Shown here: piece by piece, positions 33,341 through 41,708 of the stretch
Layout of the letters: every line of letters begins with the position of its first letter
Position numbering within the stretch: the first letter of the stretch is position 1
Translations under genes and position numbers: made by a program
The notes under the pieces: model-generated
The model's database searches: none
Told to the model about the DNA's origin: nothing
What the model saw: only the letters and a program-made list of their open reading frames with translations
Assembly: GCF_002843305.1 (NCBI RefSeq)
Contig: NZ_PGSG01000119.1
Span: 1 to 64,000 of the forward strand
DNA length: 64,000 nt
DNA from: Streptomyces barkulensis
Lineage (GTDB): Bacteria; Actinomycetota; Actinomycetes; Streptomycetales; Streptomycetaceae
Reading direction: 5' to 3'

Positions 33341-34519
33341 TTACGGCAGGTTGCGGGCCATCACGATCCGCTGCACCTGGTTCGTGCCCTCGTAGATCTG
33401 CGTGATCTTGGCGTCGCGCATCATGCGCTCGACCGGGTAGTCGCGGGTGTAGCCGTAGCCGCCCAGCAGCTGGACGGCGTCCGTGGTGATCTCCATGGCG
33501 GCGTCGGAGGCGTAGCACTTGGCGGCGGCACCGTAGAAGGTCAGGTCCTCGGCCCTGCCGTCGGCGCCGAGGCTGACGCGCTCGGAGCGGGCGGCGGCGG
33601 CGTAGGTGAGCTGGCGGGCGGCCTCCAGCTTCATCGCCATGTCGGCGAGCATGAACTGCACGCCCTGGAAGTCGCCGATCGGCTTGCCGAACTGCTTGCG
33701 CTCGGCGACGTAGCCCTTGGCGTAGTCCAGTGCGCCCTGGGCGATGCCGAGGGCCTGGGCCGCGATGGTGATGCGGGTGTGGTCCAGGGTCTTCATCGCG
33801 GTGGCGAAGCCGGTGCCCTCCTCGCCGATCATGCGGTCGGCGGGAATGCGGACGTTGTCGAAGTAGACCTCGCGGGTCGGGGAGCCCTTGATGCCGAGCT
33901 TCTTCTCCGGGGCGCCGAAGGAGACTCCCTCGTCGCCCTTCTCCACCACGAAGGCCGAGATGCCCTTGGAGCGCTTCTCCGGGTCGGTGACGGCCATCAC
34001 GGTGTAGTACTCGCTGACGCCGGCGTTGGTGATCCAGCGCTTGACGCCGTTGAGAACCCAGAAGTCCCCGTCGCGCACGGCGCGGGTCTTCATGCCCGCG
34101 GCGTCCGAGCCGGCCTCCGGCTCGGAGAGGCAGTAGGAGAACATCGCGTCGCCCTTGGCCAGCGGGGCGAGGTACTTGCTCTTGATCTCCTCGGAGCCGG
34201 ACAGGATCACCGGGAGGGAGCCGAGCTTGTTGACGGCCGGGATCAGGGAGGACGAGGCGCAGACGCGGGCGACCTCCTCGATCACGATGACGGTCGCGAG
34301 CGCGTCGGCGCCCGCGCCGCCGTAGGACTCGGGTACGTGGACGGCGTGCAGGTCGTTGCCGACCAGCGCGTCCAGGGCCTCCTGCGGGAAGCGGCCCTGC
34401 TCGTCCACCTCGGCCGCGAAGGGCGCGATCTTCGCCTCGGCGAGCGAGCGCACCGATTCACGGAGCATGTCGTGCTCCTCCGACGGACGGTAGAGGTCGA
34501 AGTCGGTCGATCCCGCCAC
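33341..34519 (-). CDS. Acyl-CoA dehydrogenase
   Basis: This FAD enzyme catalyses the first step of acyl-CoA beta-oxidation or branched-chain catabolism. The 392-residue protein has MFSYCLSEPEAGSDAAGM (signature 1) and QLLGGYGYTRDYPVERMMRD with IYEGTNQVQRIVMARNL (signature 2), including the glutamate-containing IYEGT region. The GTG at 34519 with GGGAG 10 nt upstream gives VAGSTDFDLYRPSEEHDML. It is the positional equivalent of fadE25 in mycobacteria as I recall. Substrate length is not predictable. It is divergent from the nucleotide-sugar dehydrogenase gene. Confidence 0.93.
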   Translation of the reverse strand: MAGSTDFDLYRPSEEHDMLRESVRSLAEAKIAPFAAEVDEQGRFPQEALDALVGNDLHAVHVPESYGGAGADALATVIVIEEVARVCASSSLIPAVNKLGSLPVILSGSEEIKSKYLAPLAKGDAMFSYCLSEPEAGSDAAGMKTRAVRDGDFWVLNGVKRWITNAGVSEYYTVMAVTDPEKRSKGISAFVVEKGDEGVSFGAPEKKLGIKGSPTREVYFDNVRIPADRMIGEEGTGFATAMKTLDHTRITIAAQALGIAQGALDYAKGYVAERKQFGKPIGDFQGVQFMLADMAMKLEAARQLTYAAAARSERVSLGADGRAEDLTFYGAAAKCYASDAAMEITTDAVQLLGGYGYTRDYPVERMMRDAKITQIYEGTNQVQRIVMARNLP

Positions 34520-34759
34520 GGTGTCTCACTCCCTGATCGCACTGCTGCTAACTACCGTTAAGTAACACAATTCTAGTGGTCCGCCGTCGCCGCGGATACA
34601 TGAGTTTGCCGACACCGGCCCCGCGCACCGGCCCCCGCACACCGTCGCGCACGACCGTCCCCCGCACCGCTCCGCACCGCCCGGGGACTGCCCCGCCCGC
34701 CCCGGCGGTGGCCGGATATGCTCGCGGGCAGCATCTCGCCCGTATCCCAGGAGCAGTCC

Positions 34760-36100
34760 ATGGCCCTCAGAATCACCGTGATCGGCACCGGCTACCTCGG
34801 CGCGACGCACGCCGCGGCCATGGCCGAGCTGGGCTTCGAGGTGCTGGGCCTGGACGTGGTGCCGGAGAAGATCGAGGCCCTGGCCGAGGGGCGGGCCCCG
34901 ATGTACGAGCCCGGGCTGGAGGAGCTGCTGCGCCGCCATGTCTCCGGGGTGGAGGGCTCGACCGGGCGGCTGCGCTTCACCACCTCCTGGGAGGAGGTGG
35001 GCGCGTTCGGGGACGTCCACTTCGTCTGTGTGAACACCCCCCAGAAGCAGGGCGAGTACGCCTGCGACATGTCCCATGTGGACAGCGCGGTGGACTCCCT
35101 GGCCCCGCACCTGACGCGGCCCGCCCTGGTGGTGGGCAAGTCCACGGTGCCGGTGGGCAGCGCGGACCGGCTGGCGAGGCGGCTGGCGGAGCTGGCCCCG
35201 GCGGGCGGGGCGGCGGAGCTGGCCTGGAACCCGGAGTTCCTGCGCGAGGGGTTCGCCGTCGAGGACACCCTGCGCCCGGACCGCATCGTGGTGGGGGTGC
35301 GCTCGGCACGCGCGGAGGAGCTGCTGCGCGAGGTGTACGCCAAGCCGGTGGCCGAGGGCTCGCCGTTCGTCGTCGCCGACTTCCCGACGGCGGAGCTGGT
35401 GAAGACCGCCGCGAACTCCTTCCTGGCCACCAAGATCTCGTTCATCAACGCCATGGCCGAGGTCTGCGAGGCGGCCGGCGGCGACGTGGTGAAGCTGGCG
35501 GAGGCCATCGGGTACGACGACCGGATCGGGCGGAAGTTCCTGCGCGCCGGGATCGGCTTCGGCGGCGGCTGCCTGCCCAAGGACATCCGCGCGTTCATGG
35601 CGCGGGCGGGCGAGCTGGGCGCCGACCAGGCGCTGACGTTCCTGCGCGAGGTGGACTCGATCAACATGCGCCGCCGCTCCCACATGGTGGAGCTGGCCCG
35701 CGAGACGGTGGGCGGCACCTTCCTGGGGCAGCGCGTGGCGGTGCTGGGGGCGACCTTCAAGCCGGACTCCGACGACGTACGGGACTCCCCGGCGCTGAAC
35801 GTCGCCGGCCAGATCCATCTGCAGGGCGGGCAGGTGACGGTCTACGACCCCAAGGGCATGGAGAACGCCCGGCGGGTCTTCCCCACCCTCGGCTACGCGG
35901 GCAGCGCGCCGGACGCGGTCCGCGGGGCGGACGTGGTCCTGCACCTGACGGAGTGGCGCGAGTTCCGGGAGCTCGACCCGGAGGCGCTGGGCCAGGCCGT
36001 GGCGCACAAGCGCATCCTGGACGGCCGCAACACCCTCGACCCGGCCCTGTGGCGCAAGGCCGGCTGGTCCTTCCGCGCGCTGGGCCGGCCGGCGGCGTAG
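34760..36100 (+). CDS. ugd: UDP-glucose/GDP-mannose dehydrogenase family protein
   Basis: This NAD-dependent four-electron dehydrogenase makes a UDP- or GDP-uronic acid for envelope glycans. The 446-residue protein starts MALRITVIGTGYLGATHAAA (Rossmann glycine motif) after a GGAG ribosome binding site. Catalytic cysteine 271 lies in GFGGGCLPKDIRAF, with NSFLATKISFINAMAE before it and TFKPDSDDVRDSPALNV after. The choice between UDP-glucose and GDP-mannose as substrate is not determined by what I can see; UDP-glucose 6-dehydrogenase is the common case. It is divergent from the acyl-CoA dehydrogenase gene, with 240 bp containing an AT-rich GTTAAGTAAC stretch. Confidence 0.88.
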   Translation: MALRITVIGTGYLGATHAAAMAELGFEVLGLDVVPEKIEALAEGRAPMYEPGLEELLRRHVSGVEGSTGRLRFTTSWEEVGAFGDVHFVCVNTPQKQGEYACDMSHVDSAVDSLAPHLTRPALVVGKSTVPVGSADRLARRLAELAPAGGAAELAWNPEFLREGFAVEDTLRPDRIVVGVRSARAEELLREVYAKPVAEGSPFVVADFPTAELVKTAANSFLATKISFINAMAEVCEAAGGDVVKLAEAIGYDDRIGRKFLRAGIGFGGGCLPKDIRAFMARAGELGADQALTFLREVDSINMRRRSHMVELARETVGGTFLGQRVAVLGATFKPDSDDVRDSPALNVAGQIHLQGGQVTVYDPKGMENARRVFPTLGYAGSAPDAVRGADVVLHLTEWREFRELDPEALGQAVAHKRILDGRNTLDPALWRKAGWSFRALGRPAA

Positions 36101-36243
36101 GTCCCGCCCCCGCTTCGCCGGTCCCGGGCGGGCGGGGCCGGGTGCCGTCGGCCACTGCGGTGCGCGCTCCCGGCCGGAGTCGTCGACAGGTGACGGGCCG
36201 GGTAGCAGAAGCAGTGATCCGCGACACAGGAGGGAAGAGCACC

Positions 36244-36624
36244 ATGGCCATCACCGCACTGCGGGACGTCGTCGTACTGGACTGCCCCGAGCCGGGGAAG
36301 CTCGCCGACTTCTACGCACGGCTGCTGGGCGGGAGGACCGAGGGCGAGGGCCGGTGGGTGGAGGTGACGTTCGACTCGGGCTCCCTGAAGGGCCGGACGT
36401 TCGCCTTCCAGGAGGCGCGCGGGTACGTGCCGCCGCAGTGGCCGAGCGCCGAGCGGTCGCAGCAGTTCCACCTCGACTTCTACGTGCCCCGCGAGGAGTT
36501 GGACGCGGCCGAGCGGGAGGCTCTGGAGCTGGGGGCCGAACTCCTCCGGGGTGACGGGGGCGAGCGCGACTTCCGCGTCTACCGCGACCCGGCCGGGCAC
36601 CCCTTCTGCCTCTGCGTCGATTGA
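36244..36624 (+). CDS. VOC family protein (glyoxalase/bleomycin-resistance fold)
   Basis: This 126-residue protein starts MAITALRDVVVLDCPEPGKL. The paired beta-alpha-beta-beta-beta modules are visible as ADFYARLLGG and FHLDFYVPREELDAAEREAL, and the C-terminal DPAGHPFCLCVD is typical of the VOC fold with its metal-site residue. It could be a lyase, dioxygenase or binding protein. The function is not assignable. GGAGGG is well placed upstream. Confidence 0.85.
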   Translation: MAITALRDVVVLDCPEPGKLADFYARLLGGRTEGEGRWVEVTFDSGSLKGRTFAFQEARGYVPPQWPSAERSQQFHLDFYVPREELDAAEREALELGAELLRGDGGERDFRVYRDPAGHPFCLCVD

Positions 36625-36710
36625 CCCGGCCGCCCGCGGGGCGCTGAGGTGCGAGGGGCGGGGCAGGGCACACCGGTGAGCGGGACGCGCGGCGGAGAAG
36701 GAACCGAAAA

Positions 36711-36756
36711 GAGGCGGGCGGGGCAGGGGAGTGAACTCCCCTGCCCCGCCCGCCTC
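36711..36756. terminator. Bidirectional terminator, 22-bp perfect palindrome
   Basis: The arms 36711-36732 and 36735-36756 are perfectly complementary. It separates the converging VOC (+) and Rpf-M23 (-) genes. Confidence 0.9.
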
Positions 36757-36828
36757 ATGACCGGCTCCGGGCCCGTGTCCGGCCCGGAGGCCGGACCCGG
36801 GCGGCCGGGTCGGTGAGGGTCGGGACCC

Positions 36829-38139
36829 TCAGATGCTGACGCCGTTGGCCCGCAGGTAGGCCAGCGGGTTGATGTCCGAGCCGTAGCCGGGGGCGGTACG
36901 GATCTCGAAGTGCAGGTGCGGGCCGGTGCTGTTGCCGGTGGAGCCGACGGCGCCGATCTGCTGGCCGGCGCTGACCGACTGGCCGGCGCTGACCGACAGC
37001 GAGGACAGGTGGCCGTACTGGCTGTACCGGCCGTCCTCGTGGCGGATGACGATCTGGTTGCCGTAGGCACCGCCCCAGCCGGCGGAGACCACGGTGCCGT
37101 TGGTGACGGCCTTCACCGGGGTGCCGGAGGCGGCGGCGAAGTCCTCACCGGTGTGGCCGTTGGACCAGCGGGCGCCCGAGGCCTTGTAGGAGCCGGACGG
37201 GGCGGCGTTCACCGGGGCGGTGTAGCCGGTGACCGCACCGCGGTCGCTGCGGTCGGCACGCTCGGCCGACTGCCGCACGGGCTCGGTCTTCTCGGCCGGC
37301 TTGGCCTTCTCGGCCTTCGGGGCCGGAGCGGCCTTCTCGGCCTTGGGAGCCGGCTTGGCCTCGGGCTTGGCCGCGGCCTTCTGCTGGGCGGCGGCACCGC
37401 CCAGGGTGAGCTCCTGGCCCGGGAAGATCATGTTCGGGTTGTCGCCGATGACCTGGCGGTTGTCCTCGTAGATGCGCTCCCAGCCGCCCTGGACACCCTG
37501 GGCGTCGGCGATCTTGAAGAGGGTGTCGCCGCCGACGACCTCGTAGGAGGTGCCCTTGCCGGCGCCGTGGTCGTGGCTGTGGCCGTGGGCGCGCTCACCG
37601 CGGTCCGCGCGCTGCGGCGCGGCCTCGGGCTCGCTCTTCTCCCGCTTCGGCTCGGGCTTGCTCTCGGGCTTGGACTCCGCCTTCGGAGCGGCGGCCGGGG
37701 CCTGCTCCTTCTGCTCGGTCGGGTTGCTCCCCCCGTCGGGGGAGACGGCCGGGGCGGGGCCGCCCTTGGTCAGGCCGGCCTTGACCGAGCACACGGGCCA
37801 GGCGCCCGGGCCCTGTCCCGCCAGCACCTTCTCGGCGACGGCGATCTGCTGGTCCTTGGTGGCGAGGTCGGCACGCGGCGCGTACTGGGTGCCTCCGAAG
37901 GCGGCCCAGGTGCTCTGCGTGAACTGCAGGCCGCCGTAGAAGCCGTTGCCGGTGTTGATGGACCAGTTGCCCGTGCTCTCGCACTGGGCGACCTTGTCCC
38001 AGGTGTCGACGGAGGCGGCGTTGGCCCCGCCGGCGGTCACCAGGGGAAGGGCCATACCGGCGCCGCCCACGGAGATGGCCAGCGACAGGCGGGTGAGACG
38101 GCTGTTGCGCATACGACGGTGACGTCCGCGTGCGGACAT
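36829..38139 (-). CDS. Secreted Rpf-LysM-M23 peptidoglycan hydrolase
   Basis: This 436-residue muralytic enzyme probably acts on the wall at spore germination and growth. MSARGRHRRMRNSRL begins a signal peptide ending near residue 42. Residues 43-120 form the Rpf/transglycosylase-like domain (WDKVAQCESTGNWSINTG, predicted catalytic Glu54). A Lys/Glu/Pro/Ala linker leads to LysM (about 200-260), another linker, then an M23 endopeptidase domain with HTGEDFAAASG and GPHLHFEIRTAPG. It combines glycan and peptide cleavage in one chain. The start ATG 38139 follows GGAGAAGGAG. The ydaO riboswitch immediately upstream supports the Rpf call and implies c-di-AMP control. Confidence 0.93.
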   Translation of the reverse strand: MSARGRHRRMRNSRLTRLSLAISVGGAGMALPLVTAGGANAASVDTWDKVAQCESTGNWSINTGNGFYGGLQFTQSTWAAFGGTQYAPRADLATKDQQIAVAEKVLAGQGPGAWPVCSVKAGLTKGGPAPAVSPDGGSNPTEQKEQAPAAAPKAESKPESKPEPKREKSEPEAAPQRADRGERAHGHSHDHGAGKGTSYEVVGGDTLFKIADAQGVQGGWERIYEDNRQVIGDNPNMIFPGQELTLGGAAAQQKAAAKPEAKPAPKAEKAAPAPKAEKAKPAEKTEPVRQSAERADRSDRGAVTGYTAPVNAAPSGSYKASGARWSNGHTGEDFAAASGTPVKAVTNGTVVSAGWGGAYGNQIVIRHEDGRYSQYGHLSSLSVSAGQSVSAGQQIGAVGSTGNSTGPHLHFEIRTAPGYGSDINPLAYLRANGVSI

Positions 38140-38157
38140 AGGTGTGCTCCTTCTCCT

Positions 38158-38355
38158 ACGCCTGCGAGGTGAGCTGTCGGGTTCGGGCTGGAGTTGCCCG
38201 GCCATGTGCGCCGCGGCGTGTGCCGCGACATGGCTTCACCCCAAGCCGTCCCGTACGGGCCCTGGGCCCGGGACGGCGACTTACCTTGGGTCCCCCGCTC
38301 CTGCCATCGGGTGGTGTGGATGGTCCAGCCCGCCGCCGTTGACAGGATTCGGCGT
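38158..38355 (-). ncRNA. ydaO-yuaA (cyclic di-AMP) riboswitch
   Basis: On the minus strand the 5' end ACGCCGAATCC pairs with the 3' end AGGCGT (P1 closing stem). In order come the conserved GCGGGGGACCCAAGGTAAGT, then CTTGGGGTGAAGCC, then CCGAACCCGACAGCTCACCT, the hallmark blocks of the ydaO class. It ends about 18 nt before the ATG of the Rpf gene, just ahead of the ribosome binding site. ydaO elements upstream of rpf genes are established in Streptomyces, where c-di-AMP binding lowers expression. Only the exact ends are approximate. Confidence 0.92.
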
Positions 38356-38460
38356 TCGACAGCGGGCCGCCGCACATTCGTACGGCACGGCCAGAACGGT
38401 AGACATATCGTTTCCGCCGATACAAGCCGATGGGTCACAGGACGCCCGTTTCGAAGGCTT

Positions 38461-38480
38461 TGATGATCGTCCGATCATCA
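38461..38480. promoter_or_regulatory. 20-bp palindrome upstream of the Rpf gene promoter
   Basis: TGATGATCG and CGATCATCA (38461-38469 and 38472-38480) are perfect inverted arms with a 2-bp centre. The site lies just upstream of the likely Rpf transcription start, so it is a candidate operator. The regulator is unknown. Confidence 0.6.
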
Positions 38481-38571
38481 CTGTCCGCTGTGTTCACCTC
38501 TCGAAGAGTGGCGGATCCCCGCCCTGACGTCGTGTCACCTCCCGCCACTGCCAGGAGCTATGACACAGAAA

Positions 38572-38611
38572 GGCCCTCCCCGGTACGCAGAGCGACGTAC
38601 CGGGGAGGGCC
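38572..38611. terminator. 16-bp perfect hairpin terminator after the dipeptidase gene
   Basis: The arms 38572-38587 and 38596-38611 pair perfectly around an 8-nt loop, 35 bp past the dipeptidase stop on the minus strand. Confidence 0.9.
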
Positions 38612-38645
38612 GGCTCGTGAGTTGAATCACGAGGAGGTCGAGGGA

Positions 38646-39842
38646 CTACCCGTCGAGCTGTCCGATGGTGGCGATGGACGGGCCGCGCCTGGTCCGCTCG
38701 TGGCGGGCGACCGTCTCCGCGTCGCGCAGCACGCGCACCGCGTTCCCCCAGGTGAGCTTGGCGAGGTCGGCCTCGGACCAGCGGCGGTCCAGCAACTCGG
38801 CCACCAGGTGCGGATATCCGGACACATCGCTCAGATCGGACGGGGTGAAGGCCGTGCCGTCGAAGTCGCCGCCGATGCCGATGTGGTCGATGCCCGCGAC
38901 CTCGCGCATGTGGTCCAGGTGGTCGGCGACCGTCGCCGCCGTGGCGACCGGGCGCGGATTGGCCTCCTCGTAGGCGCGCTGGACCGCCAGGCCCCTCTCC
39001 GTGCCGTCCAGGGGGTGGAGGCCGTGGGCGCGCATGTTCTCGTCGGCGGCCTCGGTCCAGGCGACGGCGGCGGGCAGCACGAACTTCGGCACGAATGTGG
39101 CCATCGCCACACCGCCGTTGACCGGAAGCCGCTCCAGCACGTCGTCGGGGATGTTGCGCGGGTGGTCGCACACCGCGCGGGCCGAGGAGTGCGAGAAGAC
39201 CACCGGCGCCGTCGTCACGCGCAGGGCGTCGCGCATGGTGGCGGGCGCCACATGGGAGAGGTCCACCAGCATGCCCAGCCGGTTCATCTCCTTCACGACC
39301 TCCTCGCCGAAGCGGGTCAGGCCGTCGTGACGCGGGGCGTCGGTGGCCGAGTCCGCCCAGTCGATGGTGTCGTTGTGGGTGAGTGTCATGTAGCGCACAC
39401 CCAGCCGGTACAGGGCTCGCAGTGTGGCCAGGGAGTTGTTGATGGAGTGACCGCCCTCGGCGCCCATCAGGGAGGCGATGCGGCCCTCGGCGCGGGCCGC
39501 CTCCATGTCGTCGGCGGTGAAGGCGAGCCTGAGGTCGGCCGGGTGGCGGTCGGCCAGCCGCCGCACCACGTCGATCTGCTCCAGGCAGGCGCTGACGGCG
39601 GCGTCGCCCGTCAGGTCGGTGCGCACGTAGACCGACCAGAACTGCGCGCCCACCCCGCCCGCGCGCAGCCGCGGGATGTCGGTGTGCAGATGGGCCGACT
39701 GGTCGCCGGCGATGTCGCGCCGGTCGAGGTCGTAGGCCACCTGCTCGCGCAGCGCCCACGGCAGGTCGTTGTGGCCGTCGGCGACGGGGTGGGCCTCCAG
39801 CAGCGCCCCGGCCCGGGCCAGCAGCTCGGCGGAGTGACCCAT
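38646..39842 (-). CDS. Membrane-type dipeptidase, M19 family
   Basis: This binuclear zinc dipeptidase hydrolyses dipeptides, possibly cell-wall D-peptides. The 398-residue product has the metal motif VADGHNDLPWAL, VDLSHVAPATMRDAL, FSHSSARAVCDHPRN and HIGIGGDFDGTAF, which are the conserved M19 blocks. There is no signal peptide, so it is probably cytosolic. The start ATG 39842 lies one base past the purE stop, so it is probably translated from the purK-purE transcript. The substrate is unknown. Confidence 0.92.
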   Translation of the reverse strand: MGHSAELLARAGALLEAHPVADGHNDLPWALREQVAYDLDRRDIAGDQSAHLHTDIPRLRAGGVGAQFWSVYVRTDLTGDAAVSACLEQIDVVRRLADRHPADLRLAFTADDMEAARAEGRIASLMGAEGGHSINNSLATLRALYRLGVRYMTLTHNDTIDWADSATDAPRHDGLTRFGEEVVKEMNRLGMLVDLSHVAPATMRDALRVTTAPVVFSHSSARAVCDHPRNIPDDVLERLPVNGGVAMATFVPKFVLPAAVAWTEAADENMRAHGLHPLDGTERGLAVQRAYEEANPRPVATAATVADHLDHMREVAGIDHIGIGGDFDGTAFTPSDLSDVSGYPHLVAELLDRRWSEADLAKLTWGNAVRVLRDAETVARHERTRRGPSIATIGQLDG

Positions 39843-39843
39843 C

Positions 39844-40395
39844 TCACCGACCTCCGAAGCCGAACCCGGCGCCGCCCGCGGCGGCCTTGCTCCGCAGCCG
39901 CCTGCCCTTCTCCCGTGCCTGCTCCCTCAGCTCCGCCTGGAACCGCTCCATGCGCTCGCGCAGCTCCTCGTCGTGGGCCGCCAGGATGCGGACCGCCAGC
40001 AGGCCCGCGTTGCGCGCGCCGCCGACCGAGACCGTGGCGACCGGGACCCCGGCGGGCATCTGGACGATCGACAGCAGGGAGTCCATGCCGTCCAGGTGCC
40101 GCAGCGGCACTGGCACGCCGATCACCGGCAGCGGGGTGACGGAGGCGAGCATGCCCGGCAGGTGGGCCGCTCCCCCGGCGCCCGCGATGACCGCCTTCAG
40201 CCCGCGTCCGGCCGCCTCGTCACCGTAGGCGATCATCTCGTGCGGCATGCGGTGGGCGGAGACGACGTCGACCTCGTAGGGGATCTCGAACTCGTCCAGG
40301 GCCTCGGCCGCGGCCTCCATGACGGGCCAGTCCGAGTCGGATCCCATGACGATCCCCACGGCGGGGGCGGACGCGGGGCTGGGGGCGTTGCTCAT
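39844..40395 (-). CDS. purE: N5-carboxyaminoimidazole ribonucleotide mutase
   Basis: PurE moves the carboxyl group of N5-CAIR to C4, a step in purine synthesis. The 183-residue protein has GIVMGSDSDWPVMEAA, SAHRMPHEMIAYGDEA and VIAGAGGAAHLPGMLAS, the class I PurE motifs. The start ATG overlaps the purK stop (ATGA), so the genes are coupled. The C-terminus is extended by an Arg/Ala/Gly tail (LRSKAAAGGAGFGFGGR). Confidence 0.97.
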   Translation of the reverse strand: MSNAPSPASAPAVGIVMGSDSDWPVMEAAAEALDEFEIPYEVDVVSAHRMPHEMIAYGDEAAGRGLKAVIAGAGGAAHLPGMLASVTPLPVIGVPVPLRHLDGMDSLLSIVQMPAGVPVATVSVGGARNAGLLAVRILAAHDEELRERMERFQAELREQAREKGRRLRSKAAAGGAGFGFGGR

Positions 40396-41576
40396 TCGGT
40401 GATGGTCCCTCGCAGATAGGCGGCGGCGTGGGCGGCGCGCTCGCGTACGTCCGCCAGGTCGTCGCCGTAGGTGTTGACGTGGCCGACCTTGCGGCCGGGC
40501 TTCACGTCCTTGCCGTACATGTGGATCTTCAGCCGCGGGTCGCGGGCCATGCAGTGCAGATAGCCCTGGTACATGTCGGGGTAGTCGCCGCCGAGCACGT
40601 TGGCCATCACCGTCCACGGCGCGCGGGGGCGCGGGTCGCCCAGCGGCAGGTCGAGCACGGCCCGCAGGTGGTTGGCGAACTGGGAGGTGACCGCGCCGTC
40701 CTGGGTCCAGTGGCCGCTGTTGTGGGGGCGCATGGCCAGCTCGTTGACCAGGACGCGGCCGTCACGGGTCTCGAACAGCTCCACCGCCAGGTGCCCGATC
40801 ACACCCAGCTCCGCCGCGATCGTCAGCGCCATCTCCTGGGCGTGGGCGGACAGCTCCGGCGACAGGCCGGGGGCCGGGGCGATCACGGTGTCGCACACGC
40901 CGTCCACCTGGATCGACTCCACCACCGGGTAGGCCACGGCCTGGCCGTGCGGGGAGCGCACCACGTTGGCCGCCAGCTCACGGACGTAGTCCACCTTCTC
41001 CTCGGCCAGCACCGGCACGCCCGCCCGGAACGGCTCGGCGGCCTCGGCCTCGGAGGACACCACCCACACGCCCTTGCCGTCGTAGCCGCCGCGGACGGTC
41101 TTGAGGACGACCGGCCAGCCCTCCCCTTCCCGCGCCTCCCCTGTCCGCGCGGCTCCTTCACACGCGGCTCCTTCCCGCGCGAACCGCGTGACGTCGGCCG
41201 GGTCCGCGACGATCCGGTGCCGGGGACAGGGGACGCCGATCTCGCTCAGCCGCGCCCGCATCACGCCCTTGTCCTGCGCGTGCACCAGCGCCTCGGGCCC
41301 GGGCCGCACCGGGATGCCCTCCGCCTCCAGGGCGCGCAGATGCCCGGTGGGCACATGCTCGTGGTCGAACGTGATCACGTCACAGCCGCGGGCGAAGTCG
41401 CGCAGGGTGTCCAGATCGCGGTAGTCGCCGACGACGACGTCGCGGACCACCTGGGCCGCGGAGTCCTGCGGAGTGTCACTGAGCAGCTTGAACCTGATGC
41501 CGAGGGGGATGCCCGCCTCGTGCGTCATCCGCGCGAGCTGCCCGCCGCCGACCATGCCGATCACAGGAAATGTCAC
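40392..41576 (-). CDS. purK: N5-carboxyaminoimidazole ribonucleotide synthase
   Basis: This ATP-grasp enzyme makes N5-CAIR from AIR, bicarbonate and ATP and hands it to PurE. The 394-residue protein starts with GTG (VTFPVIGMVGGGQLARM). It has FDHEHVPTG and the ATP-grasp loop WPVVLKTVRGGYDGKGV. Residues about 134-153 are a low-complexity Glu/Gly/Ala/Arg insert with an imperfect 9- to 12-bp repeat (near 41115-41180), just before the ATP loop. A TAGGCT hexamer 6 nt upstream of the GTG suggests a leaderless transcript. The gene is divergent from GtrA. Confidence 0.96.
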   Translation of the reverse strand: MTFPVIGMVGGGQLARMTHEAGIPLGIRFKLLSDTPQDSAAQVVRDVVVGDYRDLDTLRDFARGCDVITFDHEHVPTGHLRALEAEGIPVRPGPEALVHAQDKGVMRARLSEIGVPCPRHRIVADPADVTRFAREGAACEGAARTGEAREGEGWPVVLKTVRGGYDGKGVWVVSSEAEAAEPFRAGVPVLAEEKVDYVRELAANVVRSPHGQAVAYPVVESIQVDGVCDTVIAPAPGLSPELSAHAQEMALTIAAELGVIGHLAVELFETRDGRVLVNELAMRPHNSGHWTQDGAVTSQFANHLRAVLDLPLGDPRPRAPWTVMANVLGGDYPDMYQGYLHCMARDPRLKIHMYGKDVKPGRKVGHVNTYGDDLADVRERAAHAAAYLRGTITE

Positions 41577-41582
41577 GTCCGT

Positions 41583-41588
41583 AGCCTA
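41583..41588 (-). promoter_or_regulatory. Candidate -10 box for leaderless purK mRNA
   Basis: On the minus strand TAGGCT ends 6 nt before the purK GTG at 41576, and no ribosome binding site is present. The spacing fits a transcript that starts at the start codon. Confidence 0.5.
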
Positions 41589-41708
41589 TCGGCCGGACGG
41601 CGGGTACCCGGCGCGGTACGGGGCCGTGACTAGCATGGCGGACCGAGACGCGACGGCGGGCCCCGCAGGGCCGCGCGAGAGCCGAGAGAACGGGGCGAGT
41701 GGGTCACT

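Larger units (their letters stand above)
38140..38645. other. Intergenic region with riboswitch, palindrome and terminator
   Basis: This gap of 506 bp between the dipeptidase and Rpf genes (both minus strand) contains the dipeptidase terminator (38572-38611) and a 20-bp palindrome (38461-38480). A possible promoter (TTGTAT near 38427 and TACCGT near 38401 on the minus strand) follows, then the riboswitch. It is fully regulatory, with no gene. Confidence 0.65.
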
